Translations under genes and position numbers: made by a program | Source: Clostridiales bacterium | Lineage (GTDB): Bacteria; Bacillota; Clostridia; Christensenellales; Aristaeellaceae | Assembly (NCBI GenBank): GCA_012513645.1 | Contig: JAAZBU010000045.1 | Span: 1 to 52,561 of the forward strand | Direction: 5' to 3' | DNA length: 52,561 bases | Notes under the pieces: generated by a model | Databases searched by the model: none | Seen by the model: only the letters and a program-made list of their open reading frames with translations | What the model was told of the DNA's origin: nothing | Part shown: positions 38,245 to 50,851 of the stretch, in pieces | Layout: every line of letters begins with the position of its first letter | Position numbering within the stretch: position 1 is the stretch's first letter

Positions 38245-38802
38245 TTGACGCTGTTGGAACTGTTGATTTTATCCGCCGGGCTGGCCATGGATGCCAGCGC
38301 TGTTGCGATCTGTAAAGGGGCCTGTATGCGCCGCTTCAGCAAAAAGGAAGCTGTGCTGATTGCCGTGTCCTTTGGGCTGTTCCAGGCGGCGATGCCCCTG
38401 ATTGGCTGGGCGCTGGGCAACAGGTTTATCCACTACATCCGCAGCGTTGACCACTGGATAGCCTTTGTGCTGCTGGCAGTCCTGGGCGGCAAGATGATAT
38501 GGGACGCGGTGCACGAGGAGGACGAGCTGGTTTGCGCGCCTCTGGAGATGAAGGAATTGCTGCTGCTTTCGGTGGCTACCAGCATTGACGCCCTGGCCGC
38601 CGGCATTGCCTTTGCGGTACTGGAGGTAAATATCATGCTGTCTGTGGCTGTGATCGGGGTCATTACGCTGGTGCTGTCCTTCCTGGGGGCGGTGGTTGGC
38701 TGCCGCTTCGGTGAAAAGTACCGGGGAAAGGCACAGATTGTCGGCGGGGTGGCGCTGTGCGCCATCGGCCTCAAGATATTGATCGACCACATGGCCGCCT
38801 GA
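38245..38802 (+). CDS. mntP: Manganese efflux pump MntP
   Basis: LLILSAGLAMDASAVAICKGA, LIGWALG, VATSIDALAAGIAFAVL; TTG start after GGAGG. Confidence 0.92.
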   Translation: MTLLELLILSAGLAMDASAVAICKGACMRRFSKKEAVLIAVSFGLFQAAMPLIGWALGNRFIHYIRSVDHWIAFVLLAVLGGKMIWDAVHEEDELVCAPLEMKELLLLSVATSIDALAAGIAFAVLEVNIMLSVAVIGVITLVLSFLGAVVGCRFGEKYRGKAQIVGGVALCAIGLKILIDHMAA

Positions 38803-38804
38803 AT

Positions 38805-40208
38805 CTATTCAAAGTAGCGCGCCGCGTTGTGATAGCAAATGTCGCGCACGATGGTGCGCAATGCGCCGATGTCATTCGGATACTCGCCATAGGACACCCA
38901 TATCCCAATACGTTCGCACAGGATGCGCCGGAAGTATTCATGCCGTGAAAAGCTGGCAAAGGACCGGCTGTCCGCCGTCATGCCGATGCTGCGGTTGAGC
39001 AGGCTCAGGTTGGAAAGCAGCTGCAGGTGGCTCTGGATACCGTCCCGCTGGTTGTAAAACCGCCACGGCGGCCCAATCTGCAGCTTGCCCTGCAGGTCTG
39101 ATTGCTGAAAATTGCCGATCATGGAGCCTACCACATAGCTATGGGCAGGGTTGATGCAATAGAGGATGGTGCGGGGCAGGGACATCACACGCTCCTGCGC
39201 GTCCAGCAGGCGGGACAGGTTGTCCGCGATGGGCGCATCCGATACCGAGTCAAAGCCCACATCGGGGCCGTACAGGGCATACATGCGTTGATTGGTATTG
39301 CGCAGTGATCCGATATGATACTGCTGCACCCAGTTGCGCCGCGCATACAGCAGGCCCAGCTTGACTAGCAGCACGGTGCGGTAGGTGTCCGCCTGCTTTG
39401 CCTTGACCGGCTGACCGGACAGGGCACTTTTCAAGGCGCGGTCTGCCTTTTCTTCATCCAGGCGGAAGCGCGGCACGGTCTCCATCCGGTGATCGGCGGT
39501 GCGGCAGCCTACGGCATGAAAAAAATCCACTCTGCTTTCCAGTGCCTCGAGTAAATCACCCAGGCTTCGGATGGTTTTGTTGGTGGTTTCACCTAACTTG
39601 GCAATGAAGGCGGCGAAGCCCGGCTGATCGATCTGCATCGCTGAATCCGGGCTGAATGTGGGGCGGACGCGCACCTTGACGGCAGGTTGATTGATTAGCT
39701 GCTGATGCGCTTTCAAGCCGCTGAGCGGCTCCTCGGCCGTGTAGATCGTACGCACCCCAAAGCGCTCCAGCAGTGCCTGCGGACGATAGTCCGGGCTGCC
39801 GAGCTTCTCATTGCATTCATCCCATATCCGCTTGGCTGTCTGTTCGTTGAGCGGCTCACGGATGCCGAAGATTCGCTGCAGTTCCAGGTGGGTCCAGTGG
39901 TACAGGGGATTGCCAATGGCGCCCTGCAGCACCCTGGCATACGCCAGGAATTTGTCCCAATCCGGCGCGTTGCCGCGGATCAGATCCTCCTCAACGCCAT
40001 CGGTCAGCATCATGCGCCACTTGTAGTGGTCGTTGGCCAGCAGCAGATGCGTCAGGTTTTGAAACGGCTGGTTGGCTGCAATGGCGTCCGCGCTCAGGTG
40101 GGAGTGATAGTCAAATATAGGCATTTGCTCGGCGGATTCATGGAAAAGCTGGCTGGCAAGCCGGCCTGTGAGCAGAAACTCTCCACCCATAAAGGGCTTG
40201 ATATTCAT
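38805..40208 (-). CDS. uxaC: Glucuronate (uronate) isomerase
   Basis: FLTGRLASQLFHESAEQMPIFDYHSHLSADAIAANQPFQNLTHLLLANDHYKWRMML; WVSYGEYPNDI...DICYHNAARYF C-terminus. Confidence 0.96.
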   Translation of the reverse strand: MNIKPFMGGEFLLTGRLASQLFHESAEQMPIFDYHSHLSADAIAANQPFQNLTHLLLANDHYKWRMMLTDGVEEDLIRGNAPDWDKFLAYARVLQGAIGNPLYHWTHLELQRIFGIREPLNEQTAKRIWDECNEKLGSPDYRPQALLERFGVRTIYTAEEPLSGLKAHQQLINQPAVKVRVRPTFSPDSAMQIDQPGFAAFIAKLGETTNKTIRSLGDLLEALESRVDFFHAVGCRTADHRMETVPRFRLDEEKADRALKSALSGQPVKAKQADTYRTVLLVKLGLLYARRNWVQQYHIGSLRNTNQRMYALYGPDVGFDSVSDAPIADNLSRLLDAQERVMSLPRTILYCINPAHSYVVGSMIGNFQQSDLQGKLQIGPPWRFYNQRDGIQSHLQLLSNLSLLNRSIGMTADSRSFASFSRHEYFRRILCERIGIWVSYGEYPNDIGALRTIVRDICYHNAARYFE

Positions 40209-40834
40209 ACGTCAGCGCCGCCCCTTTGGCCCTCCAAAGCATCACGCAAATACCCGGCCAGGATTTCGACAATGCGCGTATTTTTCCCGCCGCGCATCAC
40301 CACCACATCGGCCTGGTTGATATAGTTGCGGATATACTTGTCATACATGGGTTTGACGGTGCTGAGGTATTGGGCCGTCACCGAGTCGATGGAGCGCTCG
40401 CGCTCCTTCATGTCGCGGTTGATGCGGCGCAGCAGGCAGATATCGGCCTCAACATTCATGTACAGCCGCAGGTACATCTGCTCGTACAGGCGTTTGTCAT
40501 AAAAGGCATGGATGCCCTCCAGCAAGAGCACCTGCGCGGGGTAGAGCAGCTCATCCCGGTCGCTGCGACGGTGCTGGGTAAAATCGTAGGCACGGCGCTG
40601 GATGGGGCGGCCGGCCAACAGCTCGGTCATGTCGTGCAGCAGCAGGTCATGGTCGAAAATGCCCGGCTCATCGTAGTTGAGCTGGGCGCGCTGCTCCAAC
40701 GACAGCTCAGGGTGGTCAATATAATACGCATCCTGATTGATGACCAGGCAGCCAACATTGAGCGCCTTGACCAACTCCTGTGAGAGGGTAGTTTTCCCCG
40801 AGCCGCTGGCACCGCATACCCCGATAAACAGCAT
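40205..40834 (-). CDS. udk: Uridine kinase family protein
   Basis: MLFIGVCGASGSGKTTLSQEL, DAYYIDHPELS..AQLNYDEPGIFDHDLLLHDM, LLEGIHAFYDKRL, RRINRDMKERERS. Confidence 0.9.
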   Translation of the reverse strand: MLFIGVCGASGSGKTTLSQELVKALNVGCLVINQDAYYIDHPELSLEQRAQLNYDEPGIFDHDLLLHDMTELLAGRPIQRRAYDFTQHRRSDRDELLYPAQVLLLEGIHAFYDKRLYEQMYLRLYMNVEADICLLRRINRDMKERERSIDSVTAQYLSTVKPMYDKYIRNYINQADVVVMRGGKNTRIVEILAGYLRDALEGQRGGADV

Positions 40835-40924
40835 CCTTTTGCCCTCCTTATTGTCTGGGCAAACGATAGCGAAAACCCCCTGGATTGTCAAGCAGAGCCT
40901 TGCTCCTGAATGCTACCGTTGTAC

Positions 40925-40953
40925 TTGACTTTGCCTGAATCGGTTGATATGAT
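40925..40953 (+). promoter_or_regulatory. Promoter upstream of SAM riboswitch/metK
   Basis: TTGACT (40925-40930) - 17 bp - TATGAT (40948-40953). Confidence 0.75.
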
Positions 40954-40970
40954 ATGGCCGAACTGAATAT

Positions 40971-41109
40971 CCTTATCAAGAGCGGCGGAGGGACTGGCCC
41001 TGTGAAGCCCGGCAACCGGCCAAAGGAGGCAAGGTGCTAAATCCAGCGGCGCACCGCGCCGGCAGATAAGGCTTACGGCACGCTTATCTGAATGGTAGGC
41101 GTATTTCTT
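40971..41109 (+). ncRNA. SAM-I (S-box) riboswitch with expression platform
   Basis: ccttATCAAGAGcGGCGGAGGGAcTGGCCCTGTGAAGCCCGGCAACC...AAGGTGCTAAATCCAGC...GGCAGATAAGG matches the S-box core; P1 CCTTATC (40971-40977) with GATAAGG (41065-41071). Confidence 0.95.
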
Positions 41110-41124
41110 TGGGAGGAGACAACC

Positions 41125-42300
41125 ATGCGGAAACTTTTTACGTCTGAATCGGTCACCGAGGGGCACCCGGACAAGGTGTGCGACCAGGTGTCCGATGCAA
41201 TACTGGATGCCATACTGGCGCAGGACCCCTATGCGCGCGTGGCCTGTGAAACAACGGCGACCACCGGGCTGGTCTTCGTGATGGGGGAAATCACCACCAA
41301 TACCTATGTATCCATCCCGGACATCGCCCGCAGTGTGGTGCTGGATATTGGCTACAACAGCTCCAAAATGGGCTTTGACGGCAACACCTGCTCGGTGCTC
41401 ACCTCGGTGCACGAGCAATCGCCCGACATCTCTGCCGGCGTATCCAACGCCCAGGAAACGCGGGAAACCGGGACAGCCAAGCAGGAAACCGGCGCCGGCG
41501 ACCAGGGCATGATGTTTGGCTATGCCTGCAACGAAACCCCTGAGTTGATGCCCATGGCCATCGCGCTGGCGCACCGCCTGACCCGCAGGATGACCGAGGT
41601 GCGAAAGAGTGGCCTGTGCCCCTGGATGCGGCCGGACGGCAAGTCCCAGGTGACGGTGGCCTATGAGGATGGCAAGCCGGTGTGCATCGACAACATCGTC
41701 ATCTCCACCCAGCATGACGAGCGGATTCAGCAGGATGCCATCGCTCAGGCCATGGTGGAACATGTGATTCGCCCGGTGGTGCCCGAGCACCTGATGAATG
41801 ACGCCACCCGCTTTCTGATCAACCCCAGCGGCCGGTTTGTAATCGGCGGCCCTGCCGGGGACAGCGGTCTGACCGGGCGCAAAATCATCGTGGATACCTA
41901 CGGCGGCTACGCACCGCATGGCGGCGGATGCTTCAGCGGCAAGGACCCCACCAAGGTAGACCGCTCTGCCTCCTACATGGCGCGCTACCTGGCCAAGAAC
42001 GTGGTGGCCGCCGGCCTGGCAGAGCGCTGCCAGATTGCCATCGCCTACGCCATCGGCGTGGCGCGGCCGGTCAGCTTCGCGGTGGACACCTTTGGCACGG
42101 CCAGTGTTTCGGATTTCGCCATCGAAAAGGCGCTGCTCAGCCTGGTCAGCCTGACGCCGGATGCCATCATCAGCCGGCTGGACCTGCGCCGCCCCATCTA
42201 CCGGCAGACGGCCAGCTACGGTCACTTTGGCCGCACCGATGTGGACCTGTCCTGGGAGCGGACCGACCTGACCGAGGCGCTGCGCAGCGCGGTGAACTGA
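41125..42300 (+). CDS. metK: S-adenosylmethionine synthetase
   Basis: [67 protein letters not shown]. Confidence 0.98.
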   Translation: MRKLFTSESVTEGHPDKVCDQVSDAILDAILAQDPYARVACETTATTGLVFVMGEITTNTYVSIPDIARSVVLDIGYNSSKMGFDGNTCSVLTSVHEQSPDISAGVSNAQETRETGTAKQETGAGDQGMMFGYACNETPELMPMAIALAHRLTRRMTEVRKSGLCPWMRPDGKSQVTVAYEDGKPVCIDNIVISTQHDERIQQDAIAQAMVEHVIRPVVPEHLMNDATRFLINPSGRFVIGGPAGDSGLTGRKIIVDTYGGYAPHGGGCFSGKDPTKVDRSASYMARYLAKNVVAAGLAERCQIAIAYAIGVARPVSFAVDTFGTASVSDFAIEKALLSLVSLTPDAIISRLDLRRPIYRQTASYGHFGRTDVDLSWERTDLTEALRSAVN

Positions 42301-42319
42301 TCGCTGAATACGCATAGAC

Positions 42320-42356
42320 AAAGCGGGCAACTCGTGACAGAGTCGCCCGCTTTTTC
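42320..42356 (+). terminator. Terminator after metK (between metK and convergent livF)
   Basis: AAAGCGGGCAACTC-gtgaca-GAGTCGCCCGCTTTTT. Confidence 0.85.
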
Positions 42357-42370
42357 GACCATGCAATGAT

Positions 42371-43061
42371 TTATGTGCCCAAGTAGGCCTTCTTGACATC
42401 CTCATCCTGCAGGAGGGCGCTGGCAGGCCCATCCTTGACGATGTCGCCGGTCTCCAGCACATAGGCGCGGTGGGCAATGGACAGGGCCATGTTGGCGTTC
42501 TGTTCCACCAGCAGCACGGTGGTGCCATCCGCATTGATGCCGCGGATGATGGCAAAGATTTCCTGCACCAGAATGGGGGACAGGCCCATGGAGGGCTCGT
42601 CCATCATCATCAGCTTGGGGCGGGCCATCAGCGCGCGGCCCATGGCGAGCATCTGCTGTTCGCCGCCTGACAGCGTGCCTGCGGCCTGCCTGCGCCGCTC
42701 CTTCAGGCGGGGGAAGTGGTCAAACACCATATAAAAGTCCCGATCCACCTCCTGCCTGTCCTTGCGGGTGAAGGCCCCCATCTCCAGGTTTTCCATCACC
42801 GTCATCCGGGAGAACACACGCCGTCCCTCGGGCACCTGCACCAGGCCCAGCGTGACAAGCTGGTGGGCGGGTACCTTGCGGATGTCCTGCCCGTCAAATG
42901 CAATCTCGCCGCTTTTGCAGGGGATAAGCCCGGACAGCGCGTACAGGATGGAGGTTTTGCCGGCCCCGTTGGCACCGATCAGCGTAACGATTTCGCCCTC
43001 GTTGACATGGAAGGAGATATCATGCAGCGCATGGATGGCGCCGTAATATAGGTTTAGTTGA

Positions 43062-43075
<14 letters not shown>
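42371..43075 (-). CDS. livF: Branched-chain amino acid ABC transporter ATP-binding protein LivF
   Basis: MLKVDQLNLYYGAIHALHDISFHVNEGEIVTLIGANGAGKTS, LSGGEQQMLAMGRALMARPKLMMMDEPSMGLSPILV. Confidence 0.95.
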
Positions 43076-44930
<1,855 letters not shown>

Positions 44931-44938
44931 GCGATCAC

Positions 44939-45817
44939 CTACACTTTCTCACGCGTCCGCCGGCCCAGCAGGCCGGAGGGCTTAAACAGCAGCACCACGA
45001 TGAGGATACCATAGACCACCGCATCGCTGAGCCGGGAGGAGATGTAGGCTTTGGTCAGGCTTTCGGCAAGGCCCATGATCAGGCCGCCCAGCATGGCCCC
45101 CGGGATGATGCCGATGCCGCCCAGCACCGCCGCAATGAATGCCTTCAGGCCCGGCAGGGAGCCCAGCGTGGGGGAAACGGTGGGATACGCCAACCCGTAC
45201 AGCACGGACCCAATGCCGGCCAGCGCGCAGCCAATGGCAAAGGTAAAGGTGATGGTGGTGTTGACGTTGATGCCCATCAGCTGGGCCGCGTCATAATCCT
45301 CCGACACCGCGCGCATGGACTTGCCGGCGCGCGACTTGGCCACCAACACCTGCAACAGGATCATCAGCGCGGCGGACACAACGATGGTGAGCACCGTGGT
45401 AAAGCCGATTTGCAGCCCGCCGATGGAAAGAGGCGGTATATTCAGCGAGAAGGGGTACGGCTTGGGTGTTGGCGTAAAGATCAGCAGCGCCAGGTTTTGC
45501 AGCAGCATGCTGACGCCGATGGCGGTGATCAGTGAAGAGATGCGCGGTGAGGACCGCAGCGGCTTGTAAGCGATGCGCTCAATCAGCACGCCAAACAGCA
45601 CGCAGACCAGAATCACCAGCACAACCACAACAGGGAATGGCAGCCCAAGCATGGTGGTGAGCACCACCGCCGTATAGGCCCCTACCATCAAAATATCACC
45701 GTGCGCGAAGTTAATCAGGCGCACGATGCCATATACCATCGTATAACCCAGCGCAATCAAGGCATAGATGCTGCCTACATGCAGTCCGTTGATGAGCTGG
45801 TTGAGGAATAATGTCAC
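44939..45817 (-). CDS. livH: Branched-chain amino acid ABC transporter permease LivH
   Basis: LINGLHVGSIYALIALGYTMVYGIVRLINFAHGDILMVGAYTAV; AFIAAVLGGIGIIPGAMLGGLIMGL. Confidence 0.95.
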   Translation of the reverse strand: MTLFLNQLINGLHVGSIYALIALGYTMVYGIVRLINFAHGDILMVGAYTAVVLTTMLGLPFPVVVVLVILVCVLFGVLIERIAYKPLRSSPRISSLITAIGVSMLLQNLALLIFTPTPKPYPFSLNIPPLSIGGLQIGFTTVLTIVVSAALMILLQVLVAKSRAGKSMRAVSEDYDAAQLMGINVNTTITFTFAIGCALAGIGSVLYGLAYPTVSPTLGSLPGLKAFIAAVLGGIGIIPGAMLGGLIMGLAESLTKAYISSRLSDAVVYGILIVVLLFKPSGLLGRRTREKV

Positions 45818-45901
45818 TGGTTACATCACCATCCGCTTCCTAATCGCAGACGCCGGGGGAGGAAAATCTCCTCCCCCGCCGCAACGAAGGTCCTTCTTCA
45901 G

Positions 45902-47041
45902 TCAGGGATTCTGCATCTTGACGAACAGCTTATTGCCGTTTTCGTCAAAGGTCATGATGAAGGCGCTCTTGATGGGGTCGTTGTGATCGTCAAAGGTGAT
46001 CTTGCCGCTGACGCCTTCCACATCGGTGGCCTTGATGGCGGCAATGGTATCCTCGAACTTCATCTCGGGGCCAGCCTTGGCCAGCGCATCGCACAGCACG
46101 ACTGCGGCATCATAGCCGGTGGCCGAGAAGGACACGCTGGGCTCTTCATCGTACTTGGCCTGGAATGCTGCCACGAAGTCCTTGGCCATCTGGCTGTCGG
46201 CCTGCGTGGAGAAGTGGTCAGAGTAGGTCATCTTGGTGAGCAGCTGCTTGTTGCCGATGGAGTCAACCACGTCGGCGATGCCGTCAGCGCCCAGGAAACG
46301 AGTCTCAAAGCCGATATCATTGGCCTGGGTCAGCATGAGGGCGGCTTCCGCACCGTAGTAGGGCAGGAACACGGCCTCAGGGGCAGTATTTTTCAGGTTG
46401 GTCAGCTGGGACTTAAAATCCACATCGCCATAGGCGGCGGATTCGGTCGCGACCACTTCAATGCCAACGGCGGCGCACTCCTGGACAAATGCCTCGTAGA
46501 GGCCCTTGGAGTATTCGGTACCGTTGTCATAGATCACGCCCACCTTGGTGAGGCCCTCGTCCTTGGCATAGCGGGCCATCTGCACCGCCTGGAAAGGATC
46601 CAGGAAGCAGGTGCGGAACACATTGGCGCGGTCGGTGGTGATGTCATAGGCCGTAGCCGAGGGGGTAATCATGGGGATGTTCTCGTCGGCGGCATATTCA
46701 GCAACCGCCCGGGTGACGCCGGTGAGCACCGGGCCGATGATGCCGACCACCTTGTCGTTTTGCACCAGCTTGTTAAACGCCAGCACGCCGTCATTGGCCT
46801 CGCCGCGGGTGTCTTCCCACAGCACTTCAACCTTTTTGCCATTGATGCCGCCGGCGGCGTTAAGCTCTTCAATATACAGGTTGACGCCCTTTTGCACGGC
46901 CAGGCCGTACACAGCATAGGGTCCTGACAAGACGCCGATGCCGCCAATTTTGACTGTATCCTCAGCCATTACAATAGTCGATAGGGTGCTCAACCCCAGA
47001 ATCAATGCGAGCACCAGGGATACCCATGCGCGTTTCTTCAT
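45902..47041 (-). CDS. livJ: Branched-chain amino acid ABC transporter substrate-binding protein
   Basis: Signal peptide; VKIGGIGVLSGPYAVYGLAVQKGVNLYIEELNAAGGINGKKVEVLWEDTRGEA. Confidence 0.93.
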   Translation of the reverse strand: MKKRAWVSLVLALILGLSTLSTIVMAEDTVKIGGIGVLSGPYAVYGLAVQKGVNLYIEELNAAGGINGKKVEVLWEDTRGEANDGVLAFNKLVQNDKVVGIIGPVLTGVTRAVAEYAADENIPMITPSATAYDITTDRANVFRTCFLDPFQAVQMARYAKDEGLTKVGVIYDNGTEYSKGLYEAFVQECAAVGIEVVATESAAYGDVDFKSQLTNLKNTAPEAVFLPYYGAEAALMLTQANDIGFETRFLGADGIADVVDSIGNKQLLTKMTYSDHFSTQADSQMAKDFVAAFQAKYDEEPSVSFSATGYDAAVVLCDALAKAGPEMKFEDTIAAIKATDVEGVSGKITFDDHNDPIKSAFIMTFDENGNKLFVKMQNP

Positions 47042-47198
47042 GACATCTTGCCTCCTTACGTTTCCGCGTTTTTTCGCGGTTGTCAGTTAGAATACAAAAT
47101 ATCGCAAAGTTATGCAATAGCCCGCTTGTACATTCTATGTTTGCTGCACATTTTTCCACAACATACGAAGCAGTAAGGCAATGACGCAGCCGGCTTCC

Positions 47199-47226
47199 TT
47201 GACAGGCAAGGGCGCGCTGGTATAAT
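47199..47226 (+). promoter_or_regulatory. Consensus sigma70-type promoter upstream of RluA-family gene
   Basis: TTGACA (47199-47204) - 16 bp - TATAAT (47221-47226), extended TGG just 5' of the -10. Confidence 0.8.
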
Positions 47227-47266
47227 CAGGCATGACCGGATTTACCCCGGCCATGTTGGGGGGATT

Positions 47267-48121
47267 ATGAACCGCTACCATCTGACCGTCCCGGAGCACT
47301 TGCATGGCAGCAGGCTGCTGCCTTTTTTAGCGAGGGCGTATCCCCCGGCGCCGGATTTGAGCCTGCGGCGCGCGCTCAAAAAGCGCGATATCAAGGTAGA
47401 TGGGCAGCGGATATCGGACAACCGGGCTGTGGCGGCCGGGCAGACAATCGAATGGTATACGGATTGGGCGCCGCCTGTCATTCCGGTTGTGTACAGGGAT
47501 GACCATCTGCTGATCATCAACAAGCCCGGCGGCATCAGCAGTGACCGGCAGGCAGGGGAGCAGATGACGCTGCTGGGCCTTGTATCGGCCCAGCAGGGGC
47601 TATCTACCCCGCCGCGCCTGGTGCACCGGCTGGATCATCAGACTTCAGGCCTGATGGTACTGGCCCTGACGGAGCAGGCGGAGGAGGCCCTGGGCCAGGC
47701 ATTCAAGCAAGGGCTGGTGCAAAAAATCTACACCTGCCTCGTGGGCGGGTCGATGCCCCGGCAGCAGGATACCCTGAAGGCGTGGCTGCGCAAGGATGCG
47801 CGCAACGCCCGCGTCCAGGTGCTGGACAGCCCGGCGGCAAACGCGCGAGAGATCATCACTGCGTATCGCGTGCTTGCCGCAGAGGGCCCATGCAGCCGCC
47901 TAGAGGTGATCTTGCATACAGGCCGTACGCACCAGATCCGCGCGCATTTGGCTCATACAGGCCATCCGCTTGTGGGGGACGACAAGTATGGCGATCGCGC
48001 GCTGAACAAGGCCTTGGGCGCCAGCCGCCTGATGCTGGCGGCCACCGGGCTGACCCTGCGGGCAGGCGGCCTGTTGCACGAGCTAAACGACAGACATTTT
48101 TCCATTGAAGCGCCCTTTTAG
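47267..48121 (+). CDS. RluA family pseudouridine synthase
   Basis: DDHLLIINKPGGISSDR, RLVHRLDHQTSGLMVLALT, RLEVILHTGRTHQIRAHLAHTGHPLVGDDKYGD. Confidence 0.95.
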   Translation: MNRYHLTVPEHLHGSRLLPFLARAYPPAPDLSLRRALKKRDIKVDGQRISDNRAVAAGQTIEWYTDWAPPVIPVVYRDDHLLIINKPGGISSDRQAGEQMTLLGLVSAQQGLSTPPRLVHRLDHQTSGLMVLALTEQAEEALGQAFKQGLVQKIYTCLVGGSMPRQQDTLKAWLRKDARNARVQVLDSPAANAREIITAYRVLAAEGPCSRLEVILHTGRTHQIRAHLAHTGHPLVGDDKYGDRALNKALGASRLMLAATGLTLRAGGLLHELNDRHFSIEAPF

Positions 48122-48146
48122 CGCGAGCAAATAGAGAGGCAATCCA

Positions 48147-49001
48147 ATGCAAACAACCCCAACCATTCGGCTGATCAGCGTTGACATGGACGGCACGCTG
48201 CTAAACCCCAAGGGCCGTGTCACCTCAGGCAACCTGCAGGCCATCCGCGCCGCCCAGCAGGCCGGAATTATCTTCTCTGTGGCGACTGGGCGATTCTATG
48301 AAAATGCCTCCATCGGCATCAAGGACATGGGGCTGAATTGCCCCGTGATCTCGACCAATGGAGGAAAGATCGCCGCCGCCCCCTTTGGGGAGGTCATTGC
48401 CTCACACAAAATGTCCGCCGACAGCGCCCTTGCCGTCATGCGGCAACTGGATGAGCTGGAGGCGGGCTATTACGTATTTTCCGATGGGCTGGTGGGGGTG
48501 CGCCTGCCGCACGACAGGCACCATTCACAGGTTGAATTCGGCGATGACCGGATGCTGCATGAAACCAATACGCGCTACCTCAACGGGCACGACGCCTGCC
48601 GCGATGCCATTCACCGGGGGATCTACAAATTCTATGTGCACACCTTTGGCGACCGCGACAGGCTGCAGCACGTCCGCAGAGCCCTGCAGGGCATCCCGGA
48701 TACGGTGCTCACCCACTCCAGCGAAACCAATATCGAAATCATGCCGCCCGGCGTGGACAAGGGCAGCGGCATTCGGGAACTGGCCGCCTACCTCAATATC
48801 CCGGTATCGCAGGTGATGGCGATTGGTGATCAGGATAATGACCTGCCCATGCTCAAGGCGGCAGGGTTTGGCGTGGCCATGGGCAATGCATCGCAGGATG
48901 TGAAGCGGCAGGCGGATGCCATCACAAGCACCAACGCGGAGGATGGCGTAGCCCAGGCGATTCTGCGCTACGCGCTGCCTTCATCGGGCGGCCAGGCGTA
49001 A
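48147..49001 (+). CDS. Cof-type HAD-IIB family hydrolase
   Basis: IRLISVDMDGTLLNPKGRVTSGNLQAIRAAQQAGI, ISTNGGKI, VMAIGDQDNDLPMLKAAGFGVAMGNA. Confidence 0.95.
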   Translation: MQTTPTIRLISVDMDGTLLNPKGRVTSGNLQAIRAAQQAGIIFSVATGRFYENASIGIKDMGLNCPVISTNGGKIAAAPFGEVIASHKMSADSALAVMRQLDELEAGYYVFSDGLVGVRLPHDRHHSQVEFGDDRMLHETNTRYLNGHDACRDAIHRGIYKFYVHTFGDRDRLQHVRRALQGIPDTVLTHSSETNIEIMPPGVDKGSGIRELAAYLNIPVSQVMAIGDQDNDLPMLKAAGFGVAMGNASQDVKRQADAITSTNAEDGVAQAILRYALPSSGGQA

Positions 49002-49618
49002 TACATCCTGTCCAGCTCGGTTATTTGCACACGGCCGTCGCTCCATTGAGCGAGGGCCTTTTCAATGTGCAACTGATCCCTGTCGCGCAGGCTCAGCGTT
49101 GCCGTCACCTGATCGGTATATATGGTATCCTCCAGCGCCACCGGCAGGGTGGACAGCTGATACTGCACCCTGTCCCACACGGCATAGGGCAGTTCGGCTT
49201 TGATCCGCACGCTGGGTTCCATGAGGGCGATGCCCGCAGCGTCAACGGCCATGGCGCAGCCCTTGGTATAGGCGCGGACCAGCCCGCCTGCCCCCAGCAA
49301 TACGCCGCCAAAGTAGCGCACCACCACGGCGCAGCAGTTGACCAGCTGCTTTTGCCTCAACACCTCCATGATGGGCTGCCCGGCCGTGCCCGTGGGCTCG
49401 CCATCATCCTGATAGCGCATGATGCCGGCATTGCGGCCGATGATGTAGGCATAGCAGTGGTGGGTTGCATCGCGGTGCGCGTCGCGGAGGGATTGTATAT
49501 AGCGCAGCGCGCCCTCCTCGCTGTCCACAGGCGCAGCAAAGCCGATAAACCGGCTTTTGTTGACCACAAACTCATCGCTGGCTTCTGCCCGCAGCGTCCT
49601 GTAGGGGCGCTCGGTCAT
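48968..49618 (-). CDS. YigZ/IMPACT family protein
   Basis: [70 protein letters not shown]. Confidence 0.94.
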   Translation of the reverse strand: MTERPYRTLRAEASDEFVVNKSRFIGFAAPVDSEEGALRYIQSLRDAHRDATHHCYAYIIGRNAGIMRYQDDGEPTGTAGQPIMEVLRQKQLVNCCAVVVRYFGGVLLGAGGLVRAYTKGCAMAVDAAGIALMEPSVRIKAELPYAVWDRVQYQLSTLPVALEDTIYTDQVTATLSLRDRDQLHIEKALAQWSDGRVQITELDRMYYAWPPDEGSA

Positions 49619-50841
49619 GACTTGAGCACGATGCGGCAGTAGTTTTTCTTGCCGCGGCGCAGCAGCAGGCCGTCCGCGCCGATCTGATCGGCCGTGATGA
49701 TATGGTCGATATCGGTCACGCGTTCCTCACCCACCTGTACCGCGCCCTGGGCAACCATCTTGCGCGCCTCGCTGCGGCTGGTGCACAGGCCGCTGAGGTG
49801 CAGCAGCGTTGTCAGGCGGGCATCACCGGCCAGCTCATCCCGGCTGATGGCAAAGGTGGGCACCTCCTCAGATACGCTGCCGCCACTGAACAGGGCTGCA
49901 GACGCCTCCTGCGCCTTTTGTGCCTCCTGTTCGCCGTGGACGATCTTGGTGCATTCAAAGGCCAGCACCTTCTTGGCTTCGTTGATATCCGCCCCCTCCA
50001 GCCGGCTCAGGCGGCGCACCTCGTCCATGGGCAGGAAGGTGAGCAGCGCCAGCGACTTGGCCACGTCGGCATCGCTCACATTGCGCCAGTACTGGTAGAA
50101 CTCGTAAGGGCTGCACAGGTCGGCGTCCAGCCACAGGGCTCCGCGCTCGGTCTTGCCCATTTTCTTGCCCTCGTGGGTGAGCAGCAGCTTGAAGGTGCAG
50201 GCAAAGGCATCCTCCCGCTCCTTGCGGCGGATCAGGTCGGCCCCGGCCAGCATATTGCTCCACTGGTCATCCCCGCCCATCTGCAGGCGGCAGCCGTGGC
50301 GCTTAAACAGTTCCAGAAAGTCGTAAGACTGCATGAGCATGTAGTTAAACTCCAGGAAGGTCAACCCGCGCTCCAGGCGCTGCTTGTAGCAATCGGCCGC
50401 CAGCATGCGGTTGACGGAAAAGTGCACGCCAATATCGCGGATGAACTCCACATAGTTGAGGTCCAGCAGCCAGTCCGCGTTGTTGGCCATCAGCGCCCTG
50501 CCGTTTTCAAAGGTGAGAAAGCGGGACAACTGCCGGGCGATGCCGGCGGCATTCTCCTGCACCTTTTCAACGGTCATCATTTTGCGCATATCGGTCTTGC
50601 CGCTGGGGTCGCCGATCAATGTGGTGCCCCCGCCTACCAGCGCGATGGGGATATGCCCGGCCTTTTGCATGTGCATCATGGCCAGGATGGGGATGAAGTG
50701 TCCAAAGTGCAGACTGGACGCCGTGGGGTCAAAGCCGATGTAAAACTTGGTCGGCTCCTTCTCCAGCTGCTTGTACAGGTCATCCTCAAAGGTTACCTGG
50801 GCAATGAATCCGCGTTCTTTCAAAAGGTCAAGAATGTGCAT
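49615..50841 (-). CDS. tyrS: Tyrosine--tRNA ligase
   Basis: [64 protein letters not shown]-terminal S4-like domain. Confidence 0.97.
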   Translation of the reverse strand: MHILDLLKERGFIAQVTFEDDLYKQLEKEPTKFYIGFDPTASSLHFGHFIPILAMMHMQKAGHIPIALVGGGTTLIGDPSGKTDMRKMMTVEKVQENAAGIARQLSRFLTFENGRALMANNADWLLDLNYVEFIRDIGVHFSVNRMLAADCYKQRLERGLTFLEFNYMLMQSYDFLELFKRHGCRLQMGGDDQWSNMLAGADLIRRKEREDAFACTFKLLLTHEGKKMGKTERGALWLDADLCSPYEFYQYWRNVSDADVAKSLALLTFLPMDEVRRLSRLEGADINEAKKVLAFECTKIVHGEQEAQKAQEASAALFSGGSVSEEVPTFAISRDELAGDARLTTLLHLSGLCTSRSEARKMVAQGAVQVGEERVTDIDHIITADQIGADGLLLRRGKKNYCRIVLKS

Positions 50842-50851
50842 ACTGTCTCTC

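Noticed and set aside
40888-42555. 555-aa minus-strand ORF opposite metK
   Set aside because: Frame runs antisense to the SAM riboswitch and metK and out of frame with livF; metK is clear.
47064-47079. CCGCG-tttttt-CGCGG hairpin upstream of livJ
   Set aside because: Small hairpin in the 5' UTR with no U-tract placement or known motif; not enough to claim a regulator.
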